Positions 45,597 through 56,784 of a stretch of 64,000 bases of DNA are shown piece after piece. Source of the DNA: Pinus tabuliformis (lineage: Eukaryota; Streptophyta; Pinopsida; Pinales; Pinaceae); NCBI GenBank assembly GCA_031772625.1, contig CM062820.1, forward strand, positions 89,698,988-89,762,987, written 5' to 3'. Position 1 is the stretch's first letter. Every line of letters starts with the position of its first letter. Under the pieces are notes generated by a model. The model made no database searches. It saw only the letters and a list, made by a program, of their open reading frames with translations, and was not told where the DNA came from. The position numbers were made by a program, and so were the translations under genes.

Positions 45597-45957
45597 GAAA
45601 TTTAAAGAAGTTGTGCCATATAGCTAGGAAGAGAATATACCTAGGAGGTAGACATAATCGAGTCTTGGTATCTAGAAGTCTACTGTGAAGATGATTGCAT
45701 CCTTGGGGTTGGTCGAGTTCGATGTAGAATAGATAGTCACTTCCTTGTGTAGTTTGCTTGGGAAGAAGATTCGGTATGAAATTTAAAGAAGTTGTGCCAT
45801 ATAGCTAGCAAGAGAATCTACCTAGGAGGTAGACATAATCGAGTCTTGGTATCTAAAAGTCTACTGTGAAGATGATTGCATCTTTGGGGTTCGTCGAGTC
45901 AGAGGTAGAATAGATAGTCACTTCCTTGTGTAGTTTGCCTGGGAAGAAGATCTGGTG
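45597..45957. repeat. Tandem duplication, 181-bp period
   Basis: Copy 1 starts at 45597 and copy 2 at 45778. Nearly identical over GAAATTTAAAGAAGTTGTGC, GGAGGTAGACATAATCGAG and AGATAGTCACTTCCTTGTG. Confidence 0.92.
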
Positions 45958-46079
45958 AACCCAATGTGAGAACAAAAGAGAAATCTGCAGTTATTTGGGT
46001 CAACTCATTGTTTAGCAAACATGAGGGTTTCGTGAAAGTATGGAGGTAGGTTACTAGCTAAGTCACCTGACACGGGGAT

Positions 46080-46110
46080 TCGGTATTCGAGTGTCGGATT
46101 CGGACACGTT
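46080..46110. repeat. hAT left subterminal motifs
   Basis: GGATTCG or its TATTCG variant occurs three times; GTGTC-GGATTCG-GACAC forms a 5-bp-arm inverted repeat at 46091-46107. Candidate transposase binding sites. Confidence 0.6.
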
Positions 46111-46156
46111 GACCCCCCGGAACAGGACATGTAAGATTCGTTATATATTATTTTAT

Positions 46157-46173
46157 TAATTATATCTATATCT

Positions 46174-46204
<31 letters not shown>

Positions 46205-46212
46205 TATATATT
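46157..46212. repeat. (ATCTAT)n/(TA)n microsatellite inside the hAT element
   Basis: Five or so TATATC units followed by pure TA. Confidence 0.95.
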
Positions 46213-46538
46213 AAAAATTAGATATTTCTTACACAAATTCTAATTAATGATACAAATTCATTGATTTCAAACATAGATCTTCATCTATAGCATGCATAGT
46301 ACATACAAAATTCAAATACATGTCAGTGGTCACATAAATCATTATCATAATTCATAAATAAAAGACAACTTACAACTACAATATAGTAAGATAAAGACAT
46401 TAACAACTGTAGTTTTCTCATTAAGTCATCAAATCAAAATGTGTTACATAGATAGTGCTAGTGCAATGCCAATGGCAAATAGAAATAGAAAATATAAAAC
46501 AACTACATGTATACAAGCCTCAAGGCAATAGGTAGTCA

Positions 46539-48877
46539 TCAATCCTCAAAGTCATCATCAAAATCAGCATCAATGTCCTCATTATCATGGTCACCACTGC
46601 TCTCCTCTGCATCCTCCTCCTCCCCTGTATCCATAGTCGCCTCTACATCTGCTGGTGTGGAGGATGACCCCTCTAAGTCATCAAATCTAACAGGCTCTAG
46701 CACTAGATCATTGAGATCCATGTTGGCCAATGCCAACTCAACACAGTTGTCCAGACCCATATCATCAGGAAATACATCCCACATCTTTGTCTTTCCCCTC
46801 AACCACTCTTCCCTCTGCCTGTAAATAAGACGAAGGTTGGTTTGCACATACACCATTATCTCTGCCCTGGACTGCTCATGCCTGCTCTTCTTCACACTAG
46901 ACAAATTCCCATATGTGCTCCAATTCCTCTCGCAACAAGAGGATGAAATCACCTAAGAGAGGAGCTTCATGGCTAATTGCTGAAGAGGAGGGCTTGTTGC
47001 CCCATGATTTGCCCACCAAGAATAGGGCTTCTTAGCCCCCCTGTCTCTAATCACATCATATCCTGCAAATCGACCAGTGCCAGTGGAAAACTCTGCAAAG
47101 GCATCCTCCACCTCATCAAGCAATGCTCTATCCTGAAAAACCCACCTGAATGCATCTTTCCTCCCCTGTGAGATTTCGCCATCCATGTGAGGAGGGAATC
47201 TGCGAGAAGATCCACCATTCAGGCACTCATGGTTGTAGTATTTTGGGTTCAATGAGTGAGCCAAACAATGTAAAGGTGTACAATTCTTGTCCCATCTGCT
47301 GACAAGAATACCCTGTATAATATCACAGAAGGCCTCTGGTGATGTCTCATACTCGGGGCACTCACTATATAGAATAATACTCCTCACAGACTCAATCATG
47401 GAATCCCATCCCTCATAAACCTCTCCCAAGATGGGTTTGTCTGTATATGCAAATCGAAGCAAAGAAACGATAGGGTCCATGATCCGAATAATTAGATCTA
47501 CCCTCTCCCATCGAGCATCATCTAGCACTGTGTCCTACACTCTTTTAGAGGCTACCTGATCTGTCTTTCTCCAAAAAGACCAAAACTTAGAAATAACCAT
47601 GGACCCAAGAACAGTCTTGACCTCCCTCAACCTCTTCAACATCATGAATGAAGAGGCAAATCGTGTATCAGCAACCTTCAACAATGATAGATTGGTGTAC
47701 TCCTTGTAGATAGTGAGGGCATTTGTATGATTTTGCACAAAGTTACGGATATGTCGTGCATCCTCAATAATGTTACCAATCCAAAGCACATCAGAAGCAA
47801 TGGATTTCAGTGCTAAGTTCAATGAATGGACAATGCAAGGTGTCCAAAACACTTGTGGATATTTAGCTTCCACAATCATGCCAGCAACCTTGCAAACAGG
47901 TGCGCTGTCTGTAATGATTTGCACACAAGAATCAACACCTACATCTTCAATAACTTTAATAAATAACTCACTAATAAATTGTGCATCCTTGTATTCTCCA
48001 AATGTATCCACTGCTTTCAAGAAAACTGGACCATTCAAGGAAGACATCATGAAGTTGATGATTGGGTGTCGTGCTGGATCTGTCCATCCATCAGAAACAA
48101 TGCTAACCCCAGATGTTGGCCATGATGCTACAATAGGTTCAAACATTTTTTGCACCTCTTTTTTTGCCTTCGTTAACAATGTGGTTCTCAGCTTCTCTGA
48201 CCCGGGAGGCACATACCCTAATGGAGCCCCTTGAGTTAGAGCTCGGCACATCTCAATAAATAGAGGTGAGCGTGCAACATTAAATGATATGAAGTTTTGA
48301 TAGAAGAAGAAGGAAATGGTGAGATCAAGCTCTTCCCGTCTCTCCTTTTGGAAAATCTTGTCCAGTGGACCAAGTGCAATTGCTCTTCTTTTTGCTGTTT
48401 GTCCCCAACAGAAGTAGAACTGTCAAATGGAAATTTGGTGGTGTCTTTCCTCAAAAATGGAAGGGGGTCTTCATTCTTGGTTTTTCTTGATTTTGCAGCC
48501 ACATTTTCCATACCAACATTGAACTCCTTGTCCATTTCTTTCCTCTTTTGTAAAGGAATAGCTTTACAAGCTCCAATTCCACAACCTGGTAAAGCCAACA
48601 AATGGCCTTTCACACGGAAATATGTGCTTTTGAAAGCAATGTGACAAAAGTTTCATCTCCATTTCACATTGCCTCCTCCCTTCCCCTTGGTGCTTGTCCC
48701 ATCCTCTCTTGTGATATATTTCCACAAGGGATATTTCTCAATGTTGTCTTTAGGTCCTCCTCTTCCCTCAACATTACTTGAAGCAGACTCTGATGATATT
48801 GGGGGAGGAGGGGCATCTCCAATGGAGACATTCTTCCCCTTCCTTTGCCCCCTAACTGTTGCCTTTGATTGAGCCAT
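46539..48877 (-). pseudogene. hAT transposase (zf-BED, DUF659, C-terminal dimerisation), broken
   Basis: Cut-and-paste transposase. The start is placed at the ATG at 48877 (MAQSKATVRGQRKGKNVS). The zf-BED domain shows PLWKYITREDG and GGGNVKWR, followed by a TGA (48655-48653) exactly where the first zinc Cys should be, then NFCH and VKGHLLALPGCGIGACKAI. A frameshift lies near 48320. The DUF659-type core follows (FNVARSPLFIEMCRA, SIVSDGWTDPARHP, IITDSAPVCKVAG, PCIVHSLNLALK). A TAG at 47537-47535 sits before VLDDARWERVDLI. The dimerisation region PYSWWANHGATSPPLQQLA runs to a TAG at 46955-46953, then VISSSCCERNWSTYGNLSS and an acidic tail. Both TAGs look like CAG-to-TAG changes. Without these lesions the protein would be about 780 residues, normal for this group. 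Confidence 0.9.
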
Positions 48878-49099
48878 GAATACTGTAAAAAAAAATGAAC
48901 AAAACATGCACAAATTTGTAAACAAAAAATCATATACAAACTGTTGTAATAGAATAAGAAATGCAAAAAAATGGAGCTGAAATGCACTTACCTGGTGCTT
49001 GAATCTCCTTGTCGAATGCTCTACTCCCTTAGCTCCTTGCCCATAGCTCAAACTATGCAAAATGAAATGAGAAACAACGTGAATGAATAAAGGAACAAC

Positions 49100-49290
49100 G
49101 TGCTTTTTAACCCGCGGAAGTCGTTTTTTTGGGATACGAATCCCAGAATCGGGATTCGATGTGCCCGTACAGGATTCGTATGAATCCTGTATGGATAGGT
49201 CGAATCCTGTTCTGCGATTCGAATTCCTATAGAATCATATCCGATTTGTAGGATTGGGATTCGCTAAAGGGTTACAACGAATCCAGTTAC
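49100..49290. repeat. hAT right subterminal motifs
   Basis: At least eight GATTCG/CGAATC words. One perfect inverted repeat, ACAGGATTC-GTAT-GAATCCTGT (49169-49190), has 9-bp arms. Confidence 0.75.
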
Positions 49291-49302
49291 TTAGGTTACT
49301 AG

Positions 49303-50411
49303 TATGTAAATAGATAAAGAAAGAATAATAGAGCCCTAGGGTTTATTGGGAGTAATTAACAAGGGTGTGGCAGTGGTAACTCTTATTCATTTACAATTTC
49401 TCTTTTCTATATTTCAAATTGAAATTGTGATTCCTTGGTTGTTGTGCAACCTTTAGTTGATGTTTGAGTGCATGTGGCACCATAGAGGACATAGGCTAAA
49501 AATAGAATTTGTATACTCTGAGCCCACACTTATGTGCATAAGATTAAGTCTTCAACAAATCTAACTATTCAAATTAGATGAAAACCACATGTTCTTTGTC
49601 CCTTCAAAAATTTGTGTACACTCAGGAAGGATGGTCAACATCCCAAATCTCCTTGAACTGCGCTTTGAAGAATGGTTGTTGAATTCAACGGAAAACTCCA
49701 TATCTTCTCTAGTTTTTCTTTTAATCTATTTAATGAGACAAGGCAAAAGCCCATAAACTATAACTGTTGGTTTTAGAATTCAGTCATTGCCAAATACTTT
49801 ATGCACAAATCCAAATCAAAGTAGAAAGAGTTAACTTGTGGAAAATGTCTTCGAAAGAAGTTTGCGCACAACACAATTTTCCACGGTGAAAATAATTCCT
49901 ATATGTAAGACTGTTATGTTTATCTATTTGGGGCAAAAAATTGAAATAGTGGATAAGACTATAGGCTACATATCAATAATTAAGGAACTTATGGGATCAT
50001 TCCACATCTAGCACAAGGAAGCTTGATTTCGTTAAAACCGTCAGAGTAGATATGGTCATCGATTACACCCAGTAGAGCTACGATCCAAGGAGCCCATTTT
50101 CAAAAATCGGGAAAGTGCTCGAGTTCAAGGATAGATTTCACACATAGAGATATTTTAAACATCAAATTAGCCATTAAAATTGACGCTGCTCAAGGTATTT
50201 TAATTATTACTTGGAGAAAATTTATTGATTTGATGTGCTCTGAAACAATAGAGTAAGGGGGTCAAAGGTCATGATGAGACAGGATGTAAAAAATCCCAAC
50301 CTGCCATAAAAATAGTGTGACTGGGAAATTCGATATGTGTGGGTTACCATAGTGTGATTTGATGCAAAAGTTAAACATTTGAAAGAATAACTTCGGCGTA
50401 AATCACATGTA
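49303..50411. other. No gene seen
   Basis: Continuation of the DNA into which the hAT inserted. No coding motif. Confidence 0.4.
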
Positions 50412-50412
50412 G

Positions 50413-50470
50413 ACAGATATTTGTTGACGCGTTTCGAACCAACTAGTGTGGTTCATCGTCAGGACAAGTT
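50413..50470 (-). ncRNA. Hammerhead-ribozyme-like fold, Penelope-type
   Basis: The minus strand reads CTGACGA (50462-50456; conserved CUGANGA). A stem II follows with perfect 6-bp arms GAACCA (50454-50449) and TGGTTC (50441-50436) around a 7-base loop. Next is GAAAC (50435-50431), then a 2-bp palindromic stem III ACGCGT ending in the cleavage triplet GTC (50428-50426). Stem I pairs TTGT with ACAA, with one mismatch next to the cleavage site. Minimal hammerheads with short stem III are known in terminal repeats of Penelope-like elements. This one lies 1.2 kb downstream of, and on the same strand as, the Penelope remnant. Activity is untested, and the stem I mismatch may mean decay. Confidence 0.72.
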
Positions 50471-50569
50471 GAAGAAACAGATCCAGCTTAGCATGTTAAA
50501 TAGTCTGAGTAGAGTCTCCAATGGCTAAATTGACTAACGACTAATTTTGACCTTAGGACCCAGGTCAAA

Positions 50570-50917
50570 TTATTATTTATTAATTTAATATTATTATTAT
50601 TTTTCTTATTATTATTTATGGAAATAAGTTAAATTAGGTAAAAATACATAAATAAATAAAATAATTTTAATGATTGGTGTAAAAAAGAAATTTATTTATT
50701 TATTTAAATTAATTATTAATATATATCTATATATATATTAATTAAAGTTATAATATTAGGTTATTAAGATAAAAGTTGGGATTAATAAATAAAATAATTT
50801 CAATGGTTAGTTTAAAAAGATAATGTATTTATTTATTTAAATTATTTAATAATAATATATATATATATATATATATATATTAATTAAAATCATAATATTA
50901 GGTTGTTAAGTGAAGAG

Positions 50918-50963
<46 letters not shown>

Positions 50964-51066
50964 TAAAGTTATAATATTAGGTTATTAAGATAAAATTAGG
51001 ATTAATAAATAAATAATTTTAATGGTTAGATTAAAAAGATAATTTATTTATTTATTTAAATTATTT

Positions 51067-51109
<43 letters not shown>

Positions 51110-51620
51110 GGTTGAGAATTTTCATTTATTAATTTAATAGTAATTTTTAATGCTTAGTTTAAAAAAAAAAAAAATTAATAATTTATTTATTAATAATCAT
51201 ATATATATATGATGATGATGGTGGTTAACGTCCGCTGAGACCAAACAATGATCTATCGGACCTAAATAAACAAATTATTTATTTTGATTTAAGATTTTAT
51301 TCCTATGCTCAAAAAGCTTGGAGAGAAGCCTCCCGAGCTCACTATAATTTTGACATTGTAAAAGGCTAGGAAGGTCAGTATTGTATATATATATATATAT
51401 ATATTATAATTAAAATTATAAAGTTAGGATAAAACACTATATAAATAAATAAAATAATTTAATGGTTAGTTTAAAAAGGTAATTTATTTATTTAATTAAA
51501 TTATTTATTAAATATTGTTAATATTATATATATACATATATATTCTAACTAAAATTATAATATTAGGTTAGAAAAATAATAATAATAATAATAATAATAA
51601 TTATATATATATATATAAGA
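50570..51620. repeat. AT-rich degenerate tandem repeat with TA tracts
   Basis: Units of roughly 170-190 bp recur about five times: TTTATTTATTTAAATTATTT, a TA tract, TAATTAAAGTTATAATATTA, GGTTATTAAGATAAAA, and AATTTTAATGGTTAG. An unrelated island, GATGATGATGGTGGTTAACG and onward (51212-51290), and another at 51300-51380 interrupt them. Confidence 0.75.
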
Positions 51621-51655
51621 AGAGCTCAAAAACGAGGAGGAGGCAGAAAAACCGA

Positions 51656-52454
51656 CTAAGAAGAGAGTGTTGGAATCCAGCACCTACTGATTTTCCAGCC
51701 ATCATCTCTATTGAGATTGCTCAGCCTCTTTTCAATCTCAATAGCTTCTCTCAATTTACGATGATGGAACTGAGCAACTTTGGCAACAACCTTGGCCTCC
51801 TCAATACACACCTGATGCTTGGTTTTTTCCACATGCTCAGCTAATGCTGAAGACTTGGATCTCCCATGTCTTAGGTCGGCCGCACGTTCGCAGATCCTTT
51901 GATGGATGGAGCGCCCTGTTTCCCCAATACAAGGGGTCCCACAAGAACAAGGGATCAAGTAGACACCCTTCATGTCCTTAGGGTTAACGGGATCTTTCAC
52001 GATCGGAGGGAATTGCGAATGGTTTTGAGGGGCCTAAAGGTTGAGGGAATATCATACCTTTTAAAGATCTGAGCAATCTTGTCTGTGGTTCCTTGAACAT
52101 AGAAAGATGGACACCTAGACGACGCTCTTTTGGCTCTTTCTTAATTAACGCATTTTTAGAGGCTTTACGGAAAGCCTTCTGACCCAAGCATCTACTATAT
52201 CCATTCTCCACAAAGACATTAAGGAGATGGGATCTCTCCTTATCAAAGCTCTCACAATCAGAGATCCTAAGGGCACGAGTAGCGACGGTGTTAAGAACAC
52301 CCAACTTCTGAGCAGGGAAATGATGGGAATTGGCATGAAGATACTGCTCAGTATGCGTTTTCTTTCAGAACACAGAGTGGGAGAGAAAGCCATCCTTATT
52401 CCGAGAAATAAGAATATCCAGGAAAGGGAGGCAACCATTGACCTCTTTTTCCAT
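51656..52454 (-). pseudogene. Penelope-like element: RT end and GIY-YIG endonuclease
   Basis: The C-terminal third of a Penelope-like polyprotein. From 52454: EVNGCLPFLDILISRNKDG, then VF-stop-KKTHTEQYLHANSHH, the diagnostic RT/thumb motif (normally VYRKPTHTDRYL). GVLNTVATRALRISDCE and NVFVENGY continue it. A one-base shift near 52000 follows. Then comes the GIY-YIG endonuclease: MKGVYLIPCSCGTPCIGETG (Y-I-G reads C-I-G), the conserved R in GRSIHQRICE, SALAEHVEKTKH and REAIEIEKRL, ending WIPTLSS at 51656. The catalytic RT palm is absent, so the copy is 5' truncated, as is common in this class. In plants such elements are reported from conifers (Dryad), where transfer from arthropods was proposed. 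Confidence 0.9.
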
Positions 52455-54450
52455 TATTTTATTATTTTCATTCCAAAAAAATTCATTTAAAACTTTCGTA
52501 AAATATAAATAGATAATTTATAAATTAATGATTGGGTTTTAGTGTGTTCTAAAACTGTTTTTATTTATAAATTAATGTTTGGGTCTGGAGTATGTCTTAA
52601 AACTGCTTTTCTTTGGTTAAGAGCTCGTCTTTTTTAGACTTAAGGAAATAGGTTAACAACCAAAGACCCGGAATCATATAGTAGAAGTGAAAGCCTGCCC
52701 CCTTATGGACCACCAGTGAGTTAGGTAGTTTTTCTTGAATAACTGTGATGAGTGAACCTATATTCAGAGGTAACTAACACCCAGAACTGATTGTCCTCAA
52801 TGCTAATTTGACAACTAAATTATGATAAGTTTTGCCATCATGTATAATCCATAAATTAACTAAAAAAATTATTCCGTTGTTATTCTATTTAAATTCATTA
52901 AAAAATTATGTATTGAATTTTAGTTTAAAAAATCTTAATACACTGTACAACTCTAAGTTATCATTGTCTCTATTTATGACTTTTATTTAGAATAAAAGTG
53001 AGAGAATTAATTAATTTATGATTTTTATTTTCTAGTTCACTTAGGTTAGAATAAGATAATATATATATGTTTTTTTATATTTATTTATAAAGTTATTTAC
53101 AATATTTTATTATTCACCCCTATTGTCTCATATTTTATATGTATAGGGGAATGTGATCTTCCGTTTAATTACCAAAATGTTTAATATATTATTTTGATTA
53201 GGTATATTTTTTATAAATTTAAAAGTAAAATAATTAAATAGTGTGATATTTTTTATATATCAATTTGATATATTATTGAAAATTCGTTAATATAATTTTT
53301 TTGAAAATTAAAAAAAATAAATAAATATATGACTAAGTTCACTACCCTAAAAAATCTATTAAACATTCAAGTTTTGCAAGTTCAAATTTTTAACAATTTC
53401 TACTAAATTGTGACCAAAATTAACCACAAATTCATCTATTAATTAGATTACTTGTAAGAAATTTTACTAAATTTAATTCAAATTTACTCTTATGTTTCTC
53501 AACCCTCAAATTGTGAGAAGAATAATTATTTAACAGTTTAAATCAATTTTGTCAATTCATATTGACATAACTGTTAAGCTTAAAAAGGCCATCACACGGC
53601 ATTTTAATGAAAGAAATAGTCAAAAGTTGGAATTCAATCAGGAATTTGAATTGGTTACATTGAAAGTCATGTACATCAACTAGATTCTTGAAGAGCTAAA
53701 TTTTTTATTGTTGAGTTAATGATTAATTCATATCAACTTTACTCTGAAACAGGAAGTTGGAAAAGACTAAAATAAGTGTGGGAGGAAAGAGTATATTTTT
53801 TGTACTTTTGGAAAAGTGGAAACCGAAAATCATTTCATTTTAGAATGCAAGACTTTCAAAGACAATATGGAAAATTATGTAGATATTCTGGCCACTAGTT
53901 TTTGAGATAATCTATTCAATTAAAGGTTTGTCGAGAATTAAAAACTTTTATTATGAAGCTTTACCAGAAAAGAAAATAAATACATCCACCAGATTAAAAA
54001 CCAATTTATCCTATAAACTATTACGAACATTAAAATATTTCTTTTTTCTTTCTCGCTATTTGAAAATAAATAAGAAATAAGAGATTATTAAAAATATAGT
54101 GATAGTGATGCTGAGTTCCAACTGAAATATCCCACATAGAAAGGAATGTCACGGACAAGTTGCCATATGGTTTATAATCACGAAAGACTAAATTTTTTTT
54201 GTGCGCAACTATTTACGTTGGAGTGAACGGTACTCACAGATTAGCGAAGTATCGGTCATCCGTTTGTGGGTCCCGTCGATCGGACGACACAAACTGCAAA
54301 GTCAATGGAAGCATCGATTTTCTGTTTGTGCGTCTCCTTCTTGGTGTAGCGCGTTAGTTTAAGCAGACGAAAGCTCTTCCCAAATGGTAAATCCGACGAC
54401 ACAAACAACAAAGCAGTGAAAGCGATTCCTTTTCCTTTATTCCATTGAGG
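52455..54450. other. AT-rich, no gene; small zinc-finger-like relic
   Basis: A 56-bp unit (ATAAATTAATG(A/T)TTGGGT, ending AAAACTG) is repeated at about 52515-52610. At 53795-53895, plus, YIFCTFGKVETENHFILECK resembles the zinc-binding tail of retroelement RTs; stops follow at once. Nothing else was found. Confidence 0.4.
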
Positions 54451-54545
54451 GGAACTTACTTTAGCAGAATATTGTTATTCGTCATCCATTTCTCGAACTT
54501 ACTTTAGCAGAATATTATTATTCGTCATCCATTTCTTTCAGGATG
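54451..54545. repeat. Tandem duplication, 43-bp period
   Basis: GAACTTACTTTAGCAGAATA and TTATTCGTCATCCATTTCT are repeated at about 54451 and 54494. Confidence 0.85.
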
Positions 54546-55323
54546 TCATTTTTTTACCATGTCTACTTTTTACAATGTCTTGCTCGGTTTTTTTTATTGA
54601 TTCAAGTCGAGCTAGGTCATAGTAGATTTGAGTGTGTACTTGTCAGTTTATTTAATATTTTTCACCCGGTTTATTGTAAGTATCAAATTTTTGTGTGATC
54701 AATAGAATTTATCTTGAAAAGGTTAAATGCCTAAGTATCAAGTTTTTGTGTGAACAATAGAAAAGTCTCAACTTGTGTGTTTGTGTGTTTTTATGTGTTA
54801 ATTTGTGTTTTGGCTCCTCTGTCTTTTCAACAAATTAATATTAAAGCAAGGTTACAAAGAGCGAAAAAAAAGGGATCAGCAATAATCGTAAGAGAGATAA
54901 TTAGAGAGAAAAGAGAAATAATTTTTCCTCTCATTTAAGCTATAACGCGCACCTTATAGTGATATTCAGGTCGTTATAACGCAAAAACCGCATTAATCAT
55001 AACCTGGTAACAGGGAACGTATTCATCCGTTCGTAATCGAAGGTTTGGATGGCAGCAGAAGCCAGAATCCTGATGCAATTTTCGACCAATCGTATACAAA
55101 CCGTAAACATAGGTTAAGAAAGGGCGTGAGCTCTGGTGGTGTGAGTGTTTATAGTTTCTAGGGTTTTGAAAACTCAAGTTACTTAGCCTACCATTTTTTC
55201 ACCTGTCTTTGGAGAATGTTTCCCATGCGATTGCAGTGTTGAAGGTGACAGGGAAACCAGAGAGACAGAAACAAAGAGGAGCATCAGGTAGAAAGCATTC
55301 AACACTGGCGGCAGTGGATTTCG

Positions 55324-55493
55324 TTCGGTGCTTCGGTCGGAAGAAGACGGCCATAGCCCAGAGATACTACAGGCCGGGGTTTGATCAAGAGCAATGGCTG
55401 CCCCATTGAGCTAAATTGCTAATTGAACTTGAGATTCTCCATTACAAGGAATTCGAGCCCATTCTTCTATTTTGAACACGAAGATGTTAAGTT
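55324..55493 (+). pseudogene. Cytosolic ribosomal protein S16 (uS9) 5' fragment
   Basis: Part of the small-subunit ribosomal protein uS9. The frame 55209-55409 contains VRCFGRKKTAIAQRYYRPG, matching the N-terminus of eukaryotic RPS16 (QCFGRKKTAVA and onward). After a +1-type shift the next frame reads GLIKSNGCPIELN, and after another it reads ELEILHYKEFEPILLF. Both follow the expected RPS16 order (GLIKVNGCPIEL, EPEILRFKAFEPILLL). The match ends near 55493, about one third of the gene, with no further exon before element C at 55572. Two frameshifts mark a pseudogene. No intron interrupts the matched part, but I cannot tell a processed copy from a truncated gene. Confidence 0.8.
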
Positions 55494-55571
55494 TTTAAGC
55501 ATATTTTCAAATCACATTTATATGTAAACAGCTTTTGTCAGGGTTTTTTCAACACGTGTTTGCGCAGTTTT

Positions 55572-56769
55572 TGTTGGGGATTTTTTTGGTAAAATCCTAA
55601 AAACAAACAAACTGAACACACAGAGGCAATGCTCTGTTTCCTTCTCTCCACAGAATCTTTTGCACAGGGAAGCTTAAAAAAAATTTGTTGAGAACAAAGT
55701 ATTACACACCCACACAAAGAGATTTGTATTCATTAAAATATAATGCCTGATACATATTCATCCTCTTTTACTGAGAGGGATTCACCAAAAATACATTCAG
55801 CCAACAAAAATAAAACTCTGTCTCCTCCTGAGAATTTACACTGTTGGGTAAAATTCTCATTTTCTTTTACTGCTGTAAAACTCTTTTTACATTTACTGGT
55901 GTGAAAACTATTTTACTCATACTGCTGTAAAACAAATTTTTACATATACAATAATAAAAAAAACATTATGTGCTCACACTCCTCGCACTGCTGTGCAATG
56001 TATATACTCCCTGCTTCATAAAAAAACAATGCATATAAAAACTTTCTACCAAAACATATGCGTTTCCCTCTGTTCTGTCTTTATGCACTGCTGTGCAATA
56101 ACCTTGTTTTCTTTTGCTGTCGCCTGCTCTGATTTCATCCCATGTGCGAAATGTAAAATATTACATCCCTTAAACTTATGCGCTCCCCCTTGTTTTTCTT
56201 ATCTTGCACTGCTGTGCAAAAACCTTGGTTTTCGCTGCTGCTTCGTTTCTCAATGGTCAACGCAACAAAAACTTAACATATATAATATGTATGCCATACA
56301 AAAAAAAATATAATACGTAAGAGCATATGCCCATACCTCCGACTTATAAAAAAAACATTAAAACTAAAGACTCTTACCAATACTTCTACGGACACAATTA
56401 AAGCATTGAATTTCTTTACCGGCGATCAACCAAACTTCAGCTTTACTCCACGCAAGTATTTAATGCAGCTTCGAGTGCATGTTTAAACGATGGACGGCGG
56501 AGAACGAAGAACCCCATCGGACGGCTGGAATGAATATTGGAAGGCCCCTTGTTACCGAACTTTACGTCCCGATATGGCAGGTGGTTTTGCAAAAAGTGCT
56601 GGATGCGTGGAAAAATTTCACTGGATCGGACTCGACTGTCCAGAAACCGCTTTCATGAAAAAGCTGTCTGAAATTTGTCAAGGGTTTGCTGAGCGGTTTT
56701 CTGTTGTCGTTGCTGTCCAACTCTCGGCGTCCGCAACCTCTGCCTGCAGTTGGAATTATACTTTCAACA
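55572..56769 (-). repeat. Element C 3' LTR (minus sense)
   Basis: 1198 bp. Plus-strand ends TGTTGGGGATTTTT...TTTCAACA. Carries GCACTGCTGTGC-type units near 55987, 56084 and 56206. Confidence 0.93.
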
Positions 56770-56778
56770 CTCCCCTTT
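56770..56778 (-). other. Element C polypurine tract
   Basis: Minus-strand AAAGGGGAG, same as in A and B. Confidence 0.85.
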
Positions 56779-56784
56779 AATTTC

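Larger units (their letters stand above)
46058..49294 (-). mobile_element. hAT DNA transposon, inactive
   Basis: A 3.24-kb element flanked by the 8-bp target duplication GTTACTAG (46050-46057 and 49295-49302). Short imperfect terminal inverted repeats: left CTAAGTCACCTG, right (minus) CTAAGTAACTGG. The coding strand is minus. Subterminal regions are dense in GGATTCG. The transposase frame has only three stops and one frameshift, so it decayed relatively recently. Confidence 0.92.

Noticed and set aside
47770-48234. 154-codon plus-strand frame
   Set aside because: Antisense shadow of the hAT transposase.
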